NCBI GenBank assembly: GCA_027623555.1 | Contig: JAQBSZ010000010.1 | Coordinates: 1 to 64,000, forward strand | Origin: Pseudomonadota bacterium | GTDB lineage: Bacteria; Pseudomonadota; Gammaproteobacteria; Pseudomonadales; Pseudohongiellaceae | Direction of reading: 5' to 3' | DNA: 64,000 bases | Shown: positions 1 through 8,001 of the stretch, one piece after another | Layout of the letters: the number at the start of each line of letters is the position of its first letter | Position numbering within the stretch: the stretch's first letter is position 1 | Notes under the pieces: model-generated | What the model saw: only the letters and a program-made list of their open reading frames with translations | The model's database searches: none | What the model was told of the DNA's origin: nothing | Translations under genes and position numbers: made by a program

Positions 1-415
1 TCTACTGAGTATTCTCATCTATCAAGGTTTCTAACAAATTAATAATTGTTGTCTTCGCCTTATTGCTTCCAATTCCTCATAAAGTGGAGAGTTTAAGATT
101 TGGTAACTTTGCTAGAAAATAGGGGGTATTTCGTTGATATGTGACACATTAAGTGACACGATTAAAGTTTATAAATTTTTAAATATAAATATATCAATTA
201 GTTAGGTTACAACAAAGACGGACTCCTCCTCAATTATTTTGTTACGCATCCTGTCGTCATGAAACTGTTTGAAATTGAATTTTGCAGGCGGATATGTAAT
301 TAGCCATAAATCGGGAATAATTGACTCTTATGTTACATGTTTTGTCACACTCGACGGTTTAGACTATTTACATGCTCAATAAATACAACTAGTTATGTAA
401 CATGGTAGACGGTCT

Positions 416-427
416 CCCTCACCGCCA
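416..427 (+). repeat. tRNA-Ser 3'-end fragment (att-like), copy 1
   Basis: CCCTCACCGCCA matches the acceptor strand plus CCA of a gammaproteobacterial tRNA-Ser. It has no tRNA body in front of it. Its flanks (agacggt before, tttaatctgt after) resemble those of the copy at 821-832, so the two are imperfect direct repeats about 405 bp apart that bracket the real tRNA gene. Confidence 0.5.
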
Positions 428-580
428 TTTAATCTGTGCTACTTCAGTTCCAGTGTTTTCCTAACCTAAGTCAAATCTCGGATGTGAGGGAGGGTTGAGA
501 TCCCTCGCGGTTCGACAAATTGCGTTAGCAATTTGGACAGCCGAACGCTGCCCCGCAGGGGTGAGTAATTTGGCTAAGCC

Positions 581-605
581 AAATTGCGAATCAATCCCGA
601 CCTCA
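581..605 (+). repeat. Direct repeat flanking tRNA-Ser, left copy
   Basis: A 25-nt stretch beginning AAATTGCGAATCAATCCC matches 849-873 at 22 of 25 positions. The right copy runs into a perfect tRNA-Ser acceptor end plus CCA, while this copy diverges after CCTCA. The tRNA-Ser gene lies between the two copies. This arrangement is what repeated integration and excision at a tRNA 3' end would leave behind, though mechanism is inference. Confidence 0.5.
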
Positions 606-658
606 GGCGTGCATCGCACGCCCGAGTCCAAGCATGCAATGTGCACTAAAAGAATTGT

Positions 659-743
659 GGTGAGGTGTCCGAGCGGCCGAAGGAGCACGCCTGGAAAGTG
701 TGTAAGTCGAAAGGCTTCGAGGGTTCGAATCCCTCCCTCGTCC
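659..743 (+). tRNA. tRNA-Ser(GGA), with altered 3' acceptor end
   Basis: The class II tRNA fold can be drawn by eye. The acceptor 5' strand is GGTGAGG (659-665). The D arm has a 3-bp TCC/GGA stem (668-684). The anticodon arm is CACGC/GTGTG with loop CTGGAAA (686-702), giving anticodon GGA at 693-695. The long variable arm is AAGTC/GGCTT, as expected for serine, and the T arm is GAGGG-TTCGAAT-CCCTC (719-735). The 3' acceptor strand is CCTCGTC (736-742) rather than the expected CCTCACC, leaving two G-U wobbles, and no CCA follows. A perfectly complementary CCTCACC-G-CCA lies about 130 bp downstream (869-879). The gene may work if CCA is added enzymatically, or it may be a recombination-scarred copy. 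Confidence 0.8.
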
Positions 744-820
744 CTTCGAGTTGTCCGTGCAGTTGGTAATTTTCTCCGGTGTGCCATTCGGCCAGTGAAT
801 CTGCTCGAATCACAGACGAT

Positions 821-832
821 CCCTCACCGCCA
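821..832 (+). repeat. tRNA-Ser 3'-end fragment (att-like), copy 2
   Basis: CCCTCACCGCCA again, without a tRNA body. Flanks are similar to those of the copy at 416-427 (agacgat before, ctttatctgt after). Confidence 0.5.
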
Positions 833-848
833 CTTTATCTGTTCTTTG

Positions 849-879
849 AAATTGCGAGTCAATCCCTTCCTCACCGCCA
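849..879 (+). repeat. tRNA-Ser T-arm/acceptor fragment with CCA, copy 3
   Basis: Positions 861-879 reproduce the end of a canonical tRNA-Ser: second half of the T arm, CCTCACC, discriminator G and CCA. The CCTCACC would pair perfectly with the 5' acceptor strand at 659-665, better than the native 3' end does. The upstream part is the right copy of the direct repeat starting at 581. Confidence 0.55.
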
Positions 880-968
880 CATCCCTTCATTCATCGCATC
901 CAGTTTTCACAATCTCGGTCCTTGAGGTAGTATCAGCGGCAGTAAAGTCTTACAGCCCCGGAGGCTAT

Positions 969-2864
969 ATGCATTCTCGTCTCAGTTTTTCATCGGTTCT
1001 AGCCATTATCACCTGGTCAGTTTCACTCAGTTCAACCGCAGCTGACTGGCCCAGTTACGGCGGTGACAATGGTTCCCAAAAATATTCGGCGCTGGATCAG
1101 ATTAACGCGCTAAATGTCAGCAATCTTGAGAGCGTCTGGGCCTGGGATAGCGTCGACAACGCGACAGTGGCTGATAATTTGGCTCGTGGAGACAACCGAG
1201 CCTCTCCTGCTGGCTACAAAGCCACACCAATTGTGGTTGATGCAACGATGTATGTACCAACTTCTTTTGGCCGGATTGTGGCACTGGATGCGGTCAGCGG
1301 CCAACAAAAATGGATTTTTGATACCAGAGCATGGGAGGCAGGGCGCCCGGCAAATCTAGGTTATAACACGCGCGGTGTCGCTTACTGGGAAGCCGCAGGG
1401 GAGCAGCGGATTTTCTTCGCCACCAACGACTCCACGCTTTGGTCGATCGATGCCGTAACCGGGCAGCCCGATACTGGTTTTGCAAATAATGGCAGAATCG
1501 ATTTGTCGCTGGGTCTTGGGCGGGAAATCGATAAGAGCCAATATGGCGTAGTTTCGCCACCGCTGGTGACTAACAACAGGGTCGTGGTTAATTCGATCGT
1601 TAATGACGGTCCTTCAGGCAAGGAAATGCCTCCTGGCCATGTCCGAGCCTTCAATCCGCTCACCGGTGAGCAGGAATGGATGTTCAAGACTATCCCACAG
1701 GCAGGGGAATTCGGTAATGAGTCCTGGGAAGATGGATCCTGGGAATACTCGGGGAATACTAATTCCTGGACCATCATGAGCGCCGATGATGAACTGGGTA
1801 TTGTCTACATACCAATCGGCACTCCCACTAATGATTGGTTCGGGGGTCTGCGTAAAGGCGACAACCTGTTTGCTGAAAGCCTGGTTGCGGTTCGCGCCGA
1901 AGATGGTGAGTTGCTGTGGCATTTTCAGATGGTGCATCACGGTGTGTGGGATTATGACCTGCCGGCCGCGCCGACGCTTGTCGACATCACAGTCGATGGC
2001 AGACCCATCAAGGCAGTGGCGGCGATTTCGAAACAGGGATTTACCTATGTCTTCGACAGGATTAGCGGTGAGCCAGTGTGGCCGATCGAGGAAAGGGCTG
2101 TACCACAGAGTACTGTGCCGGGCGAAGTGCTTTCTCCAACCCAGCCATTTCCCACCATGCCGCCACCTTTTGAGCCACAGGGCATTTCTGACGAAACCCT
2201 GGTTGATTTCACTGCAGAGTTACGCCAGCAGGCGCTGCAAAACATAGAAGCCTTTGACTACGGCCCTCTGTTTACTCCTCCTTCGCTGCGCGGCGCGATT
2301 CAATTTCCTGGTTGGGCAGGAGGGGGCGAGTGGCATGGCGCCGCATTCGACCCGGACACTGGTCTGTATTACGTTCCCTCCGCCTCTGGGCCGATTGTAG
2401 TTCAGCTGCGGGAGGCCAGGGGCGAGCGCTCTGAGCTGGAATATATCAGGGGCGGTGCGCGATCCGTGGATGGCCCCCAGGGCCTGCCGCTCACCAAACC
2501 CCCTTATAGTCGCATTACCGCGATTAATCTGAACACTGGCGAGCATGAATGGATGGTTCCCCATGGTGAAGGCATTCGCCAGCAGATAATCGACATGGGG
2601 ATACTGGATCCAGGTCCAGTTGGCAGCCCCAGCCGAACAGGGCCGCTATTGACCAAGACCTTATTGTTTATTGCGCAGTCGGATGGCGGCCGTAATCTGC
2701 TCCGAGCTTTCGACAAGGCGACAGGTGAAATTATTCATGAGGAAGAGTTACCCTTGCCTCCCCAGGGCACACCGATGACCTATATGGTGGAAGATCGGCA
2801 ATTTATCTCCATCGCTGTCGGTGGCGGTGGGGACTCCAGGTTGGTAACTCTGGCTCTGCCCTAA
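969..2864 (+). CDS. Secreted PQQ-dependent dehydrogenase (glucose/alcohol dehydrogenase-like)
   Basis: 631-residue protein resembling the soluble-type pyrroloquinoline-quinone dehydrogenases, which oxidise sugars or alcohols in the periplasm and pass electrons to the respiratory chain. The start at 969 is chosen because GGAGG lies 4 nt upstream and the first ~25 residues form a signal peptide ending near STAA. The mature end DWPSYGGDNGSQKYSALDQI is the usual first beta-propeller blade of the family. Later landmarks are GRIVALDAVSGQQKWIFDTR, HGVWDYDLPAAPTLV and FPGWAGGGEWHGAAFDPDTG, consistent with an eight-bladed propeller. No transmembrane helices like those of membrane-bound Gcd are seen. 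The frame stays open far upstream of 969, but that part covers the tRNA-Ser and is not coding. Substrate cannot be told from sequence. No PQQ biosynthesis genes or cytochrome partner are nearby. Confidence 0.85.
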   Translation: MHSRLSFSSVLAIITWSVSLSSTAADWPSYGGDNGSQKYSALDQINALNVSNLESVWAWDSVDNATVADNLARGDNRASPAGYKATPIVVDATMYVPTSFGRIVALDAVSGQQKWIFDTRAWEAGRPANLGYNTRGVAYWEAAGEQRIFFATNDSTLWSIDAVTGQPDTGFANNGRIDLSLGLGREIDKSQYGVVSPPLVTNNRVVVNSIVNDGPSGKEMPPGHVRAFNPLTGEQEWMFKTIPQAGEFGNESWEDGSWEYSGNTNSWTIMSADDELGIVYIPIGTPTNDWFGGLRKGDNLFAESLVAVRAEDGELLWHFQMVHHGVWDYDLPAAPTLVDITVDGRPIKAVAAISKQGFTYVFDRISGEPVWPIEERAVPQSTVPGEVLSPTQPFPTMPPPFEPQGISDETLVDFTAELRQQALQNIEAFDYGPLFTPPSLRGAIQFPGWAGGGEWHGAAFDPDTGLYYVPSASGPIVVQLREARGERSELEYIRGGARSVDGPQGLPLTKPPYSRITAINLNTGEHEWMVPHGEGIRQQIIDMGILDPGPVGSPSRTGPLLTKTLLFIAQSDGGRNLLRAFDKATGEIIHEEELPLPPQGTPMTYMVEDRQFISIAVGGGGDSRLVTLALP

Positions 2865-3014
2865 GCGTCTGGTCGAATTCAGCACGGTGTTGGGATGAAT
2901 TGGTGTGCGATGCAGGGCAAGGACTGTTTGATTGATTGTTAACAAGCCAGCATGGGCTGGATCTAAGCGGATGGATTTCCCGTATTCCGCCGCTGCGCGA
3001 GCCCTGGTCTATGC

Positions 3015-3020
3015 TATTAT
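3015..3020 (+). promoter_or_regulatory. Probable -10 element of the 4.5S RNA gene
   Basis: TATTAT sits 7 nt before the predicted 5' end of the SRP RNA, the normal distance from a sigma-70 -10 box to the start. No good -35 hexamer is seen at the expected position (2992-2997), so the promoter may depend on other contacts. Confidence 0.5.
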
Positions 3021-3027
3021 GCTTCAT

Positions 3028-3143
3028 GGTAACTCTTGCCGGTCCCCGCGCAATGCCAGGTTATGAACCCCGCCAGGCCCGGAAGGGAGCAACGGTAGTA
3101 GCCGATTCATGTGCCGCGGTGTGGCTGGCAAGGGCTACCACCC
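3028..3143 (+). ncRNA. ffs: 4.5S signal recognition particle RNA
   Basis: The conserved apical part of bacterial SRP RNA is present: CAGGCCCGGAAGGGAGCA around 3075-3095, which forms the GGAA tetraloop and the asymmetric internal loop bound by Ffh, followed by the matching GTGCCGCGGTGTGGCTGGCA strand. The ends pair (GGTA...TACC, CTTGCC/GGCAAG), giving a single long hairpin of about 116 nt, the usual length. Position directly upstream of dnaX matches many gammaproteobacteria. The RNA works with Ffh and FtsY in co-translational membrane targeting. Confidence 0.92.
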
Positions 3144-3209
3144 ACTGAATGATTCAATTGTTCGTGCCGACTTATCACTGATGAACTCCAGCTTCAACGA
3201 CCCGTCACA

Positions 3210-4910
3210 ATGAGCTATCAAGTACTTGCCAGAAAATGGCGCCCGAGCAATTTTTCCGAAGTCGCCGGGCAGGCACATGTCCTGAGAACTCTCGAGAATG
3301 CTCTCGATAACCAACGTCTGCATCATGCCTACTTGTTTACCGGCACCCGCGGAGTTGGCAAAACAACCCTGGCACGAATACTTGCAAAATGCCTGAATTG
3401 CGAAGAGGGAATCAGTTCGACGCCTTGCGAAAAGTGTGGCTCATGTATCGAGATTAACCAGGGCAGGTTCATCGACCTGATTGAGGTAGATGCAGCTTCC
3501 CGCACCAAAGTTGAAGACACCCGAGAATTACTGGACAACGTGCAATACTCACCCGCACGCGGAAAATTCAAAGTCTATTTGATTGATGAAGTGCATATGC
3601 TTTCCAATCACAGTTTCAATGCGCTGTTAAAAACGCTGGAAGAACCACCGCCGCATGTCAAATTCCTGTTTGCTACAACCGACCCACATAAGTTGCCGGT
3701 CACCATTCTTTCAAGATGTCTGCAATTAAACCTTAAAAACCTCAGCCCACAAATCATTGTCGAGCACCTGAGTTCCGTTCTCGGGGAAGAGAAAATTGAA
3801 TTTGATGAAGAAAGCCTCTGGCAGATTGCGGCTGCTGCCTCAGGCAGCATGCGCGATGCACTTACTCTAGTGGATCAGGCCATTTCTTATTGCCAGGGGA
3901 AAATTAATTCTGAGGGTGTAATCGAGATGCTGGGGGTACCTGAGCAGAAGCAGGTAGTGGCCTTGCTGGATGCCATGGCTGTTAGGGATGCAGGTGCTGT
4001 GATCAGTCTGATCGAAAAGATGGCTGAACAGACCCCGGACTATGTCCATTCACTGGATAGCCTGCTATCAGTGCTGCATAGAATTGCCGTTGCACAGGTA
4101 TTACCGGACGCGGCAGACAATAGTTTCGGAGATAAGCAGCAGATTTTGGATCTGGCCGCGAAATTCTCGGGCGAAGATGTGCAACTCTATTATCAGCTAG
4201 GTATCAAGGGAAGGGACGATCTCAGGTTAGCGGGTGAAATGCGCACTGCATTCGAAATGATATTGTTAAGGATGCTGGTTTTTTCTCCAGATTTTAATCT
4301 GATCACTGAGTCAGAGCAGTCGACTGAGACCCAGGCTGCTACTGAAACAGTAAAAAAAAAGCATCCAGCAGTAGCACGAAATATTGAACCGAAGCCGCCC
4401 GCAACACCTCAGCACGAAGAGTCAGATTCGACTGAGCAGGTTCATGTGAGAGCCGAAACTGGAGTGACAACAGATCAAGATGCACATCACCATAACGCGG
4501 CGCCGAAGCCAATTACCCATGCGACGTGGTTGGAGTCTTTCATAAATCTCGGAGCTAGCGGCATTGTGGCCAATGTACTGGCTAATTCAGAGTTGATCAG
4601 GATAAAGGAAGAAAATGTTTACTTCGTTCTGGATGAAAGCCAGAGTGCAGTATTTAACGAGGAGCTGTTACCCAAACTCTCTCAAGCCGTAAGTCAGCTA
4701 TTTGATACAGTGCTTAAAGTCCACATTAAAATCGGTAAGGTGCTCAAAGAGACTCCCGCACTCAAGAGTCAGCGACTAAAGCAGGAGCAACATAAGACGA
4801 TGGTAAATGAGTTTGAACAAGATGAAAACGTTCAGCAATTGCTTAAACGATTTTCAGGTACACTTGCCAGGGAGAGTATTGCTTCGACGAATGAACAGGG
4901 AAAGTCATGA
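3210..4910 (+). CDS. dnaX: DNA polymerase III subunits tau/gamma
   Basis: 566-residue clamp-loader ATPase. The AAA+ core is clear: Walker A GTRGVGKT at residues 45-52, zinc-binding cysteines at 64, 73, 76 and 79, Walker B in VYLIDEVHML, and the sensor region TILSRC. Domain III follows to about residue 370, then a variable low-complexity linker and a C-terminal domain that in E. coli tau contacts the polymerase and DnaB. Just after domain III an A9G run (4352-4361, codons GTA AAA AAA AAG) forms a slippery site. Reading one base back leads to a stop at 4385-4387 after ASSSSTKY, giving a gamma-sized product of about 392 residues. The stop codon overlaps the start of ybaB (ATGA), so translation is likely coupled. 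Confidence 0.95.
   Translation: MSYQVLARKWRPSNFSEVAGQAHVLRTLENALDNQRLHHAYLFTGTRGVGKTTLARILAKCLNCEEGISSTPCEKCGSCIEINQGRFIDLIEVDAASRTKVEDTRELLDNVQYSPARGKFKVYLIDEVHMLSNHSFNALLKTLEEPPPHVKFLFATTDPHKLPVTILSRCLQLNLKNLSPQIIVEHLSSVLGEEKIEFDEESLWQIAAAASGSMRDALTLVDQAISYCQGKINSEGVIEMLGVPEQKQVVALLDAMAVRDAGAVISLIEKMAEQTPDYVHSLDSLLSVLHRIAVAQVLPDAADNSFGDKQQILDLAAKFSGEDVQLYYQLGIKGRDDLRLAGEMRTAFEMILLRMLVFSPDFNLITESEQSTETQAATETVKKKHPAVARNIEPKPPATPQHEESDSTEQVHVRAETGVTTDQDAHHHNAAPKPITHATWLESFINLGASGIVANVLANSELIRIKEENVYFVLDESQSAVFNEELLPKLSQAVSQLFDTVLKVHIKIGKVLKETPALKSQRLKQEQHKTMVNEFEQDENVQQLLKRFSGTLARESIASTNEQGKS
4350..4387 (+). promoter_or_regulatory. Putative programmed slippage site in dnaX
   Basis: Nine A residues followed by G (4352-4361) lie in frame as AAA AAA AAG right after the part encoding domain III, where E. 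coli dnaX carries its A AAA AAG frameshift site. The -1 frame continues for eight codons (ASSSSTKY) to TGA at 4385-4387. Slippage by RNA polymerase adding one A, as described for Thermus dnaX, would reach the same frame. No strong downstream stem-loop is obvious by eye. Confidence 0.65.
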
Positions 4911-5227
4911 CTGATTTTAATGAAATCATGAAGCAAGCCAGGCAAATGCAGGAACAGTTTCAGAAGGCTCAGCAGGACATTGCGAAACTGCTCGTAACAG
5001 GAGAATCTGGAGCAGGCCTGGTAAGGATTGTCATGAATGGCAGGCACGATGTGGTGAGTGTAAATATAAACGACTCCTTGATGCAGGAAGAGAAGGAGGT
5101 TGTGGAAGACCTGATAGCCGCGGCGGCTAACGATGCCGTTAGAAAGCTGGAAGAGAAGAATCGCGAAACCCTTGGGGGAATGGCGGGTGGTATGAATCTT
5201 CCTGAGGGATTTAAGTTCCCTTTCTGA
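4907..5227 (+). CDS. ybaB: YbaB/EbfC family nucleoid-associated protein
   Basis: 106-residue small DNA-binding protein of the EbfC family. It has an N-terminal charged helix ([20 protein letters not shown]), a central beta part ([16 protein letters not shown]) and the C-terminal helix with [16 protein letters not shown], then a Gly/Met-rich tail. Family members bind DNA as dimers and are thought to organise the nucleoid. It overlaps dnaX by ATGA and is followed 11 nt later by recR, the conserved dnaX-ybaB-recR order. Confidence 0.93.
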   Translation: MTDFNEIMKQARQMQEQFQKAQQDIAKLLVTGESGAGLVRIVMNGRHDVVSVNINDSLMQEEKEVVEDLIAAAANDAVRKLEEKNRETLGGMAGGMNLPEGFKFPF

Positions 5228-5238
5228 CTTTTTATCCC

Positions 5239-5844
5239 ATGAACTCCAGTCCCCTCATAGATCAACTGATTGAAGCTTTCCGATGTTTGCCCGGTGTCGG
5301 CCCCAAATCGGCGCAACGAATGACCCTGCACCTTCTGGAGCGGAATCGGACTGGTGGTAGAAAGCTGAGTGAATCTTTAGCCTCTGCACTAGATGCTGTG
5401 GGAAATTGTGCGCGCTGTCGTACGCTAACAGAGGAAGATGTTTGCCGCATCTGTGCCAGCCTTTCCCGTAATCCCAAGATTTGCTGTGTGGTTGAATCTC
5501 CTGCCGATATTTTTGCCATCGAACAATCCGGAACATTTCGTGGTATCTATTTCGTTTTGATGGGCCACCTTTCACCAATCGATGGAATAGGTCCGGAGCA
5601 ACTGGGAATTAATCAGCTGCTCGCGAAAGTTAAGGGCGAAAGGCCGGAAGAGGTAATTATTGCCTGTAATCCGACCGTGGAGGGCGACGCCACGGCGTAC
5701 TATATTGCCGAACAGCTAAGACAGGTGAATGTAGTGGTAACGCGAATTGCACACGGAGTACCTGTTGGCGGCGAGCTCGAGTTCGTCGATGGCGGTACGC
5801 TCAGTCATGCCTTCGCCGGCAGAAAGGTAATGGACAGCTCCTGA
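5239..5844 (+). CDS. recR: Recombination mediator RecR
   Basis: 201-residue RecR, which works with RecF and RecO to load RecA on gapped DNA. It carries the N-terminal helix-hairpin-helix ([15 protein letters not shown]), the four-cysteine zinc finger (NCARC...DVCRIC), the Toprim domain beginning near [16 protein letters not shown] with the motif [14 protein letters not shown], and the C-terminal Walker B-like end with [19 protein letters not shown]. The Shine-Dalgarno is weak, so translation may be coupled to ybaB, whose stop is 11 nt away. Confidence 0.95.
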   Translation: MNSSPLIDQLIEAFRCLPGVGPKSAQRMTLHLLERNRTGGRKLSESLASALDAVGNCARCRTLTEEDVCRICASLSRNPKICCVVESPADIFAIEQSGTFRGIYFVLMGHLSPIDGIGPEQLGINQLLAKVKGERPEEVIIACNPTVEGDATAYYIAEQLRQVNVVVTRIAHGVPVGGELEFVDGGTLSHAFAGRKVMDSS

Positions 5845-5849
5845 ACGCC

Positions 5850-7028
5850 ATGATTGCTGAGGACGGAACGCTGATTCATTACATCGAAGACGCCAATCAG
5901 TTTGCCGAGTTATGCCGTCAATGGACGAGCGATACTCACCTCGCACTCGATACCGAGTTTGTCAGAACCAATACATTCTATCCCAGGGTTGGACTCTTAC
6001 AGATTGCCGATACTACGGATTGTTACCTTATCGATCCCCTGGTAGTTGAAGACTGGTCGGACTTCAGAACACTTCTGCAGGGCTCATCCAATAATTTTGT
6101 AATGCATTCTTGCAGTGAAGATCTGAATCTTTTACAGACTGCCATCGGCTGCATTCCCAATAAGATCTTTGATACACAGATTGCTGCCGCGTTTCTTGGT
6201 TTGGGTTTCAGCCTCAGTTACCAGGCACTGGTAGGTCTGTTGTTGGGCATTGAACTGGAGAAGGGTGAAACTCGCTCAGATTGGGTGCGGCGGCCGTTGA
6301 GTGAAAATCAATTACTCTATGCGGCGAATGACGTAACACATTTACTGGAGCTGGAATCCATTCTGCGTAGTCAATTAAAGGCATCGCAAAAACTCCAGTG
6401 GTTCGAGGACGAATGTAGCTTCGTACTTAGCGCGTCCCTGACCGCGGAGGCGAGTGATAATTGGCAACACCTCTTTATAAATGTAAACAGTGCGTGGAAG
6501 CTGAATGAAGCAGGGCTTAATGCACTACAGAGACTCTGCCACTGGCGAGAAGTGACTGCCAGAAAAAGGGATAAACCTCGCAACTGGATCGCAAAAGATG
6601 CTGACTTGTTGACGATAGCCATCGAAATCTCGGAGGTTGAAACGCCAACCCTGGAGACAATAAAGTCCTTAAGACTTTCAGACAGGCGCCTGCTTGAAAG
6701 AAACCTGCTTGAGCTGTTTGAGGCGATTATTCGTGATGGAAATGAATTTGTCGCTGTGAATCCACAGTTATTAAATAAGCCATTGAACTCAGCTGGTCGT
6801 GGTAGATTGAAATCATCGCAGAGACTGGTAGCGGCTCTCGCTGCGGAACTCAATATTGCCCCTGAGTTACTGGCTCGGAAAAAGCTGCTGAATGATCTGA
6901 TTCGAGATTTCGAAACCACCGGTGAATTGAATTGGCAGGGTGAGTTGGCCGGTTGGCGCAGACTCGTTCTGGAGCCGGCGCTCAGTCACGTATTTACTGA
7001 CAGGCAAAACAGCGAAGTATCAGGTTGA
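5850..7028 (+). CDS. rnd: Ribonuclease D
   Basis: 392-residue 3'-5' exoribonuclease that trims tRNA precursors. The DEDD exonuclease domain is at the N terminus: LALDTEFVRTNTFYP (first Asp and Glu), HSCSEDLNLL (third acidic motif) and YAANDVTHLLELE (last motif, with Tyr as in DEDDy enzymes). HRDC-type helical domains follow from about residue 215. The gene starts 5 nt after recR and its stop overlaps the TTG start of ycgN, so it belongs to the same transcription unit. Confidence 0.92.
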   Translation: MIAEDGTLIHYIEDANQFAELCRQWTSDTHLALDTEFVRTNTFYPRVGLLQIADTTDCYLIDPLVVEDWSDFRTLLQGSSNNFVMHSCSEDLNLLQTAIGCIPNKIFDTQIAAAFLGLGFSLSYQALVGLLLGIELEKGETRSDWVRRPLSENQLLYAANDVTHLLELESILRSQLKASQKLQWFEDECSFVLSASLTAEASDNWQHLFINVNSAWKLNEAGLNALQRLCHWREVTARKRDKPRNWIAKDADLLTIAIEISEVETPTLETIKSLRLSDRRLLERNLLELFEAIIRDGNEFVAVNPQLLNKPLNSAGRGRLKSSQRLVAALAAELNIAPELLARKKLLNDLIRDFETTGELNWQGELAGWRRLVLEPALSHVFTDRQNSEVSG

Positions 7029-7489
7029 AAACCAGGCAGAGCAATGCGCTACGCGATAATTTCTGGGAGCTTCCCCTTGGCGAGTTAAATCAACAGGAAT
7101 GGGAACAGCTCTGTGATGGGTGCGGTCGATGTTGTCTGAAAAAACTGAGCGATGAAGAAACTGAAGAAATAACCTGGACACGCGTTATTTGCCGGTTTTT
7201 TATTGAAGAGAGCAGTCGTTGCTCTTGCTATTCTCAACGCACGGAACTAGTCCCGGAATGCTTGAATGTCGGGCAAATGGATATTGGAGCGGCCAAATGG
7301 ATGCCGCCAAGTTGCGCCTATCGTCTGCGCTTCGAAGGGAAGCCATTACACGATTGGCATCCCCTGATTGCCGGGTCTCGCGTTAAAATGGAACAGGCAG
7401 GGATAAGTGTTGCTGGCAAAGTAATATCAGAGGAATATGTGCACCCGGATGGATACCAGGAGCACGTGATTCGCTGGGTGGAGACGTAA
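7025..7489 (+). CDS. ycgN: YcgN family cysteine-cluster protein (UPF0260)
   Basis: 154 residues, close to the usual length of about 150. The cysteine signature LCDGCGRCCLKKL is near residue 38, followed by VICRF, CSCYSQR and PECL, a set likely to bind a metal or iron-sulfur cluster. The middle motif WMPPSCAYRL and WHPLIAGS are typical of the family, whose biochemical role is not settled. Translation starts at TTG, in a TTGA overlap with the rnd stop. In related bacteria ycgN also neighbours rnd, which hints at a link to RNA metabolism. Confidence 0.85.
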   Translation: MKTRQSNALRDNFWELPLGELNQQEWEQLCDGCGRCCLKKLSDEETEEITWTRVICRFFIEESSRCSCYSQRTELVPECLNVGQMDIGAAKWMPPSCAYRLRFEGKPLHDWHPLIAGSRVKMEQAGISVAGKVISEEYVHPDGYQEHVIRWVET

Positions 7490-7494
7490 ACGAT

Positions 7495-7848
7495 ATGGAA
7501 GCTGAAAGTAATTACTGGCTGATCTGGATGATTTATCTCGCGGCAGGCGTGGTGTTCTATCTTATCTTCTGGCGGATAACACGTTTTCGGCGCGCACTTT
7601 GGACGGCGTATTCCCTGCGTGCCATCACAGCGGCAATAATCCTTACACCCTGGTATGCCAATGCGCAAGGAACCACCCTGGCGCCGGCCCTGATCGTCTT
7701 GCTGCTGGACATCATTACCATTGATAGCGCGGCCGCCACGCGTGCCGCCGCGCCTCTGGTGTTGTCTATCATTGTGGCTGAGGTTTTTGCGACAATCCTT
7801 TTTCTGCTGCGAAGAAAGAGTAAAAAACTAATAAAAACAACATATTAA
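7495..7848 (+). CDS. Small inner-membrane protein of unknown function
   Basis: 117 residues with three hydrophobic segments: about 9-27 (WLIWMIYLAAGVVFYLIFW), 40-75 and 87-105, ending in a basic tail (RRKSKKLIK). A positively charged loop (RITRFRRALW) follows the first helix. It starts 5 nt after ycgN and is probably the last gene of the dnaX-rnd transcription unit. No family was recognised. Confidence 0.65.
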   Translation: MEAESNYWLIWMIYLAAGVVFYLIFWRITRFRRALWTAYSLRAITAAIILTPWYANAQGTTLAPALIVLLLDIITIDSAAATRAAAPLVLSIIVAEVFATILFLLRRKSKKLIKTTY

Positions 7849-8001
7849 AGAAATAATCTCATGCAATGCTGCCATATCGACACCGTAGCGACTTCCCCCT
7901 TGATGGATTTTCTGGTTGAATCTGCCGTCTGATTTGTATTTTTCTCACAATTCTCACAAATAGTTCAACAAAATAAGCGAGTTAGAACCAAGAGGTACAT
8001 T

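Larger units (their letters stand above)
1..658. other. AT-rich gene-free left margin with short repeats
   Basis: No convincing coding region is visible. The first 450 bases are clearly more AT-rich than the rest of the window. Visible short motifs are two direct copies of GTGACAC (141-147, 153-159), a related inverted TGTCAC near 345, and the near-palindromic pair TATGTTACATG (329-339) and TATGTAACATG (394-404). Two small hairpins with related arms follow: CAAATTGC/GCAATTTG (516-535) and AATTTGGCT/AGCCAAATT (567-585). Fragments resembling a tRNA-Ser 3' end occur at 416-427 (plus) and 484-496 (inverted). The pattern suggests a recombination margin rather than a gene. An open frame on the minus strand here is the antisense of the tRNA region and is not a gene. 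Confidence 0.6.

Noticed and set aside
461-787. Minus-strand open frame of 108 codons
   Set aside because: It is the antisense of the tRNA-Ser and its fragments; no start signal and no plausible protein.
495-968. N-terminal extension of the PQQ dehydrogenase frame
   Set aside because: It runs through the tRNA-Ser. The signal peptide and ribosome-binding site place the start at 969.
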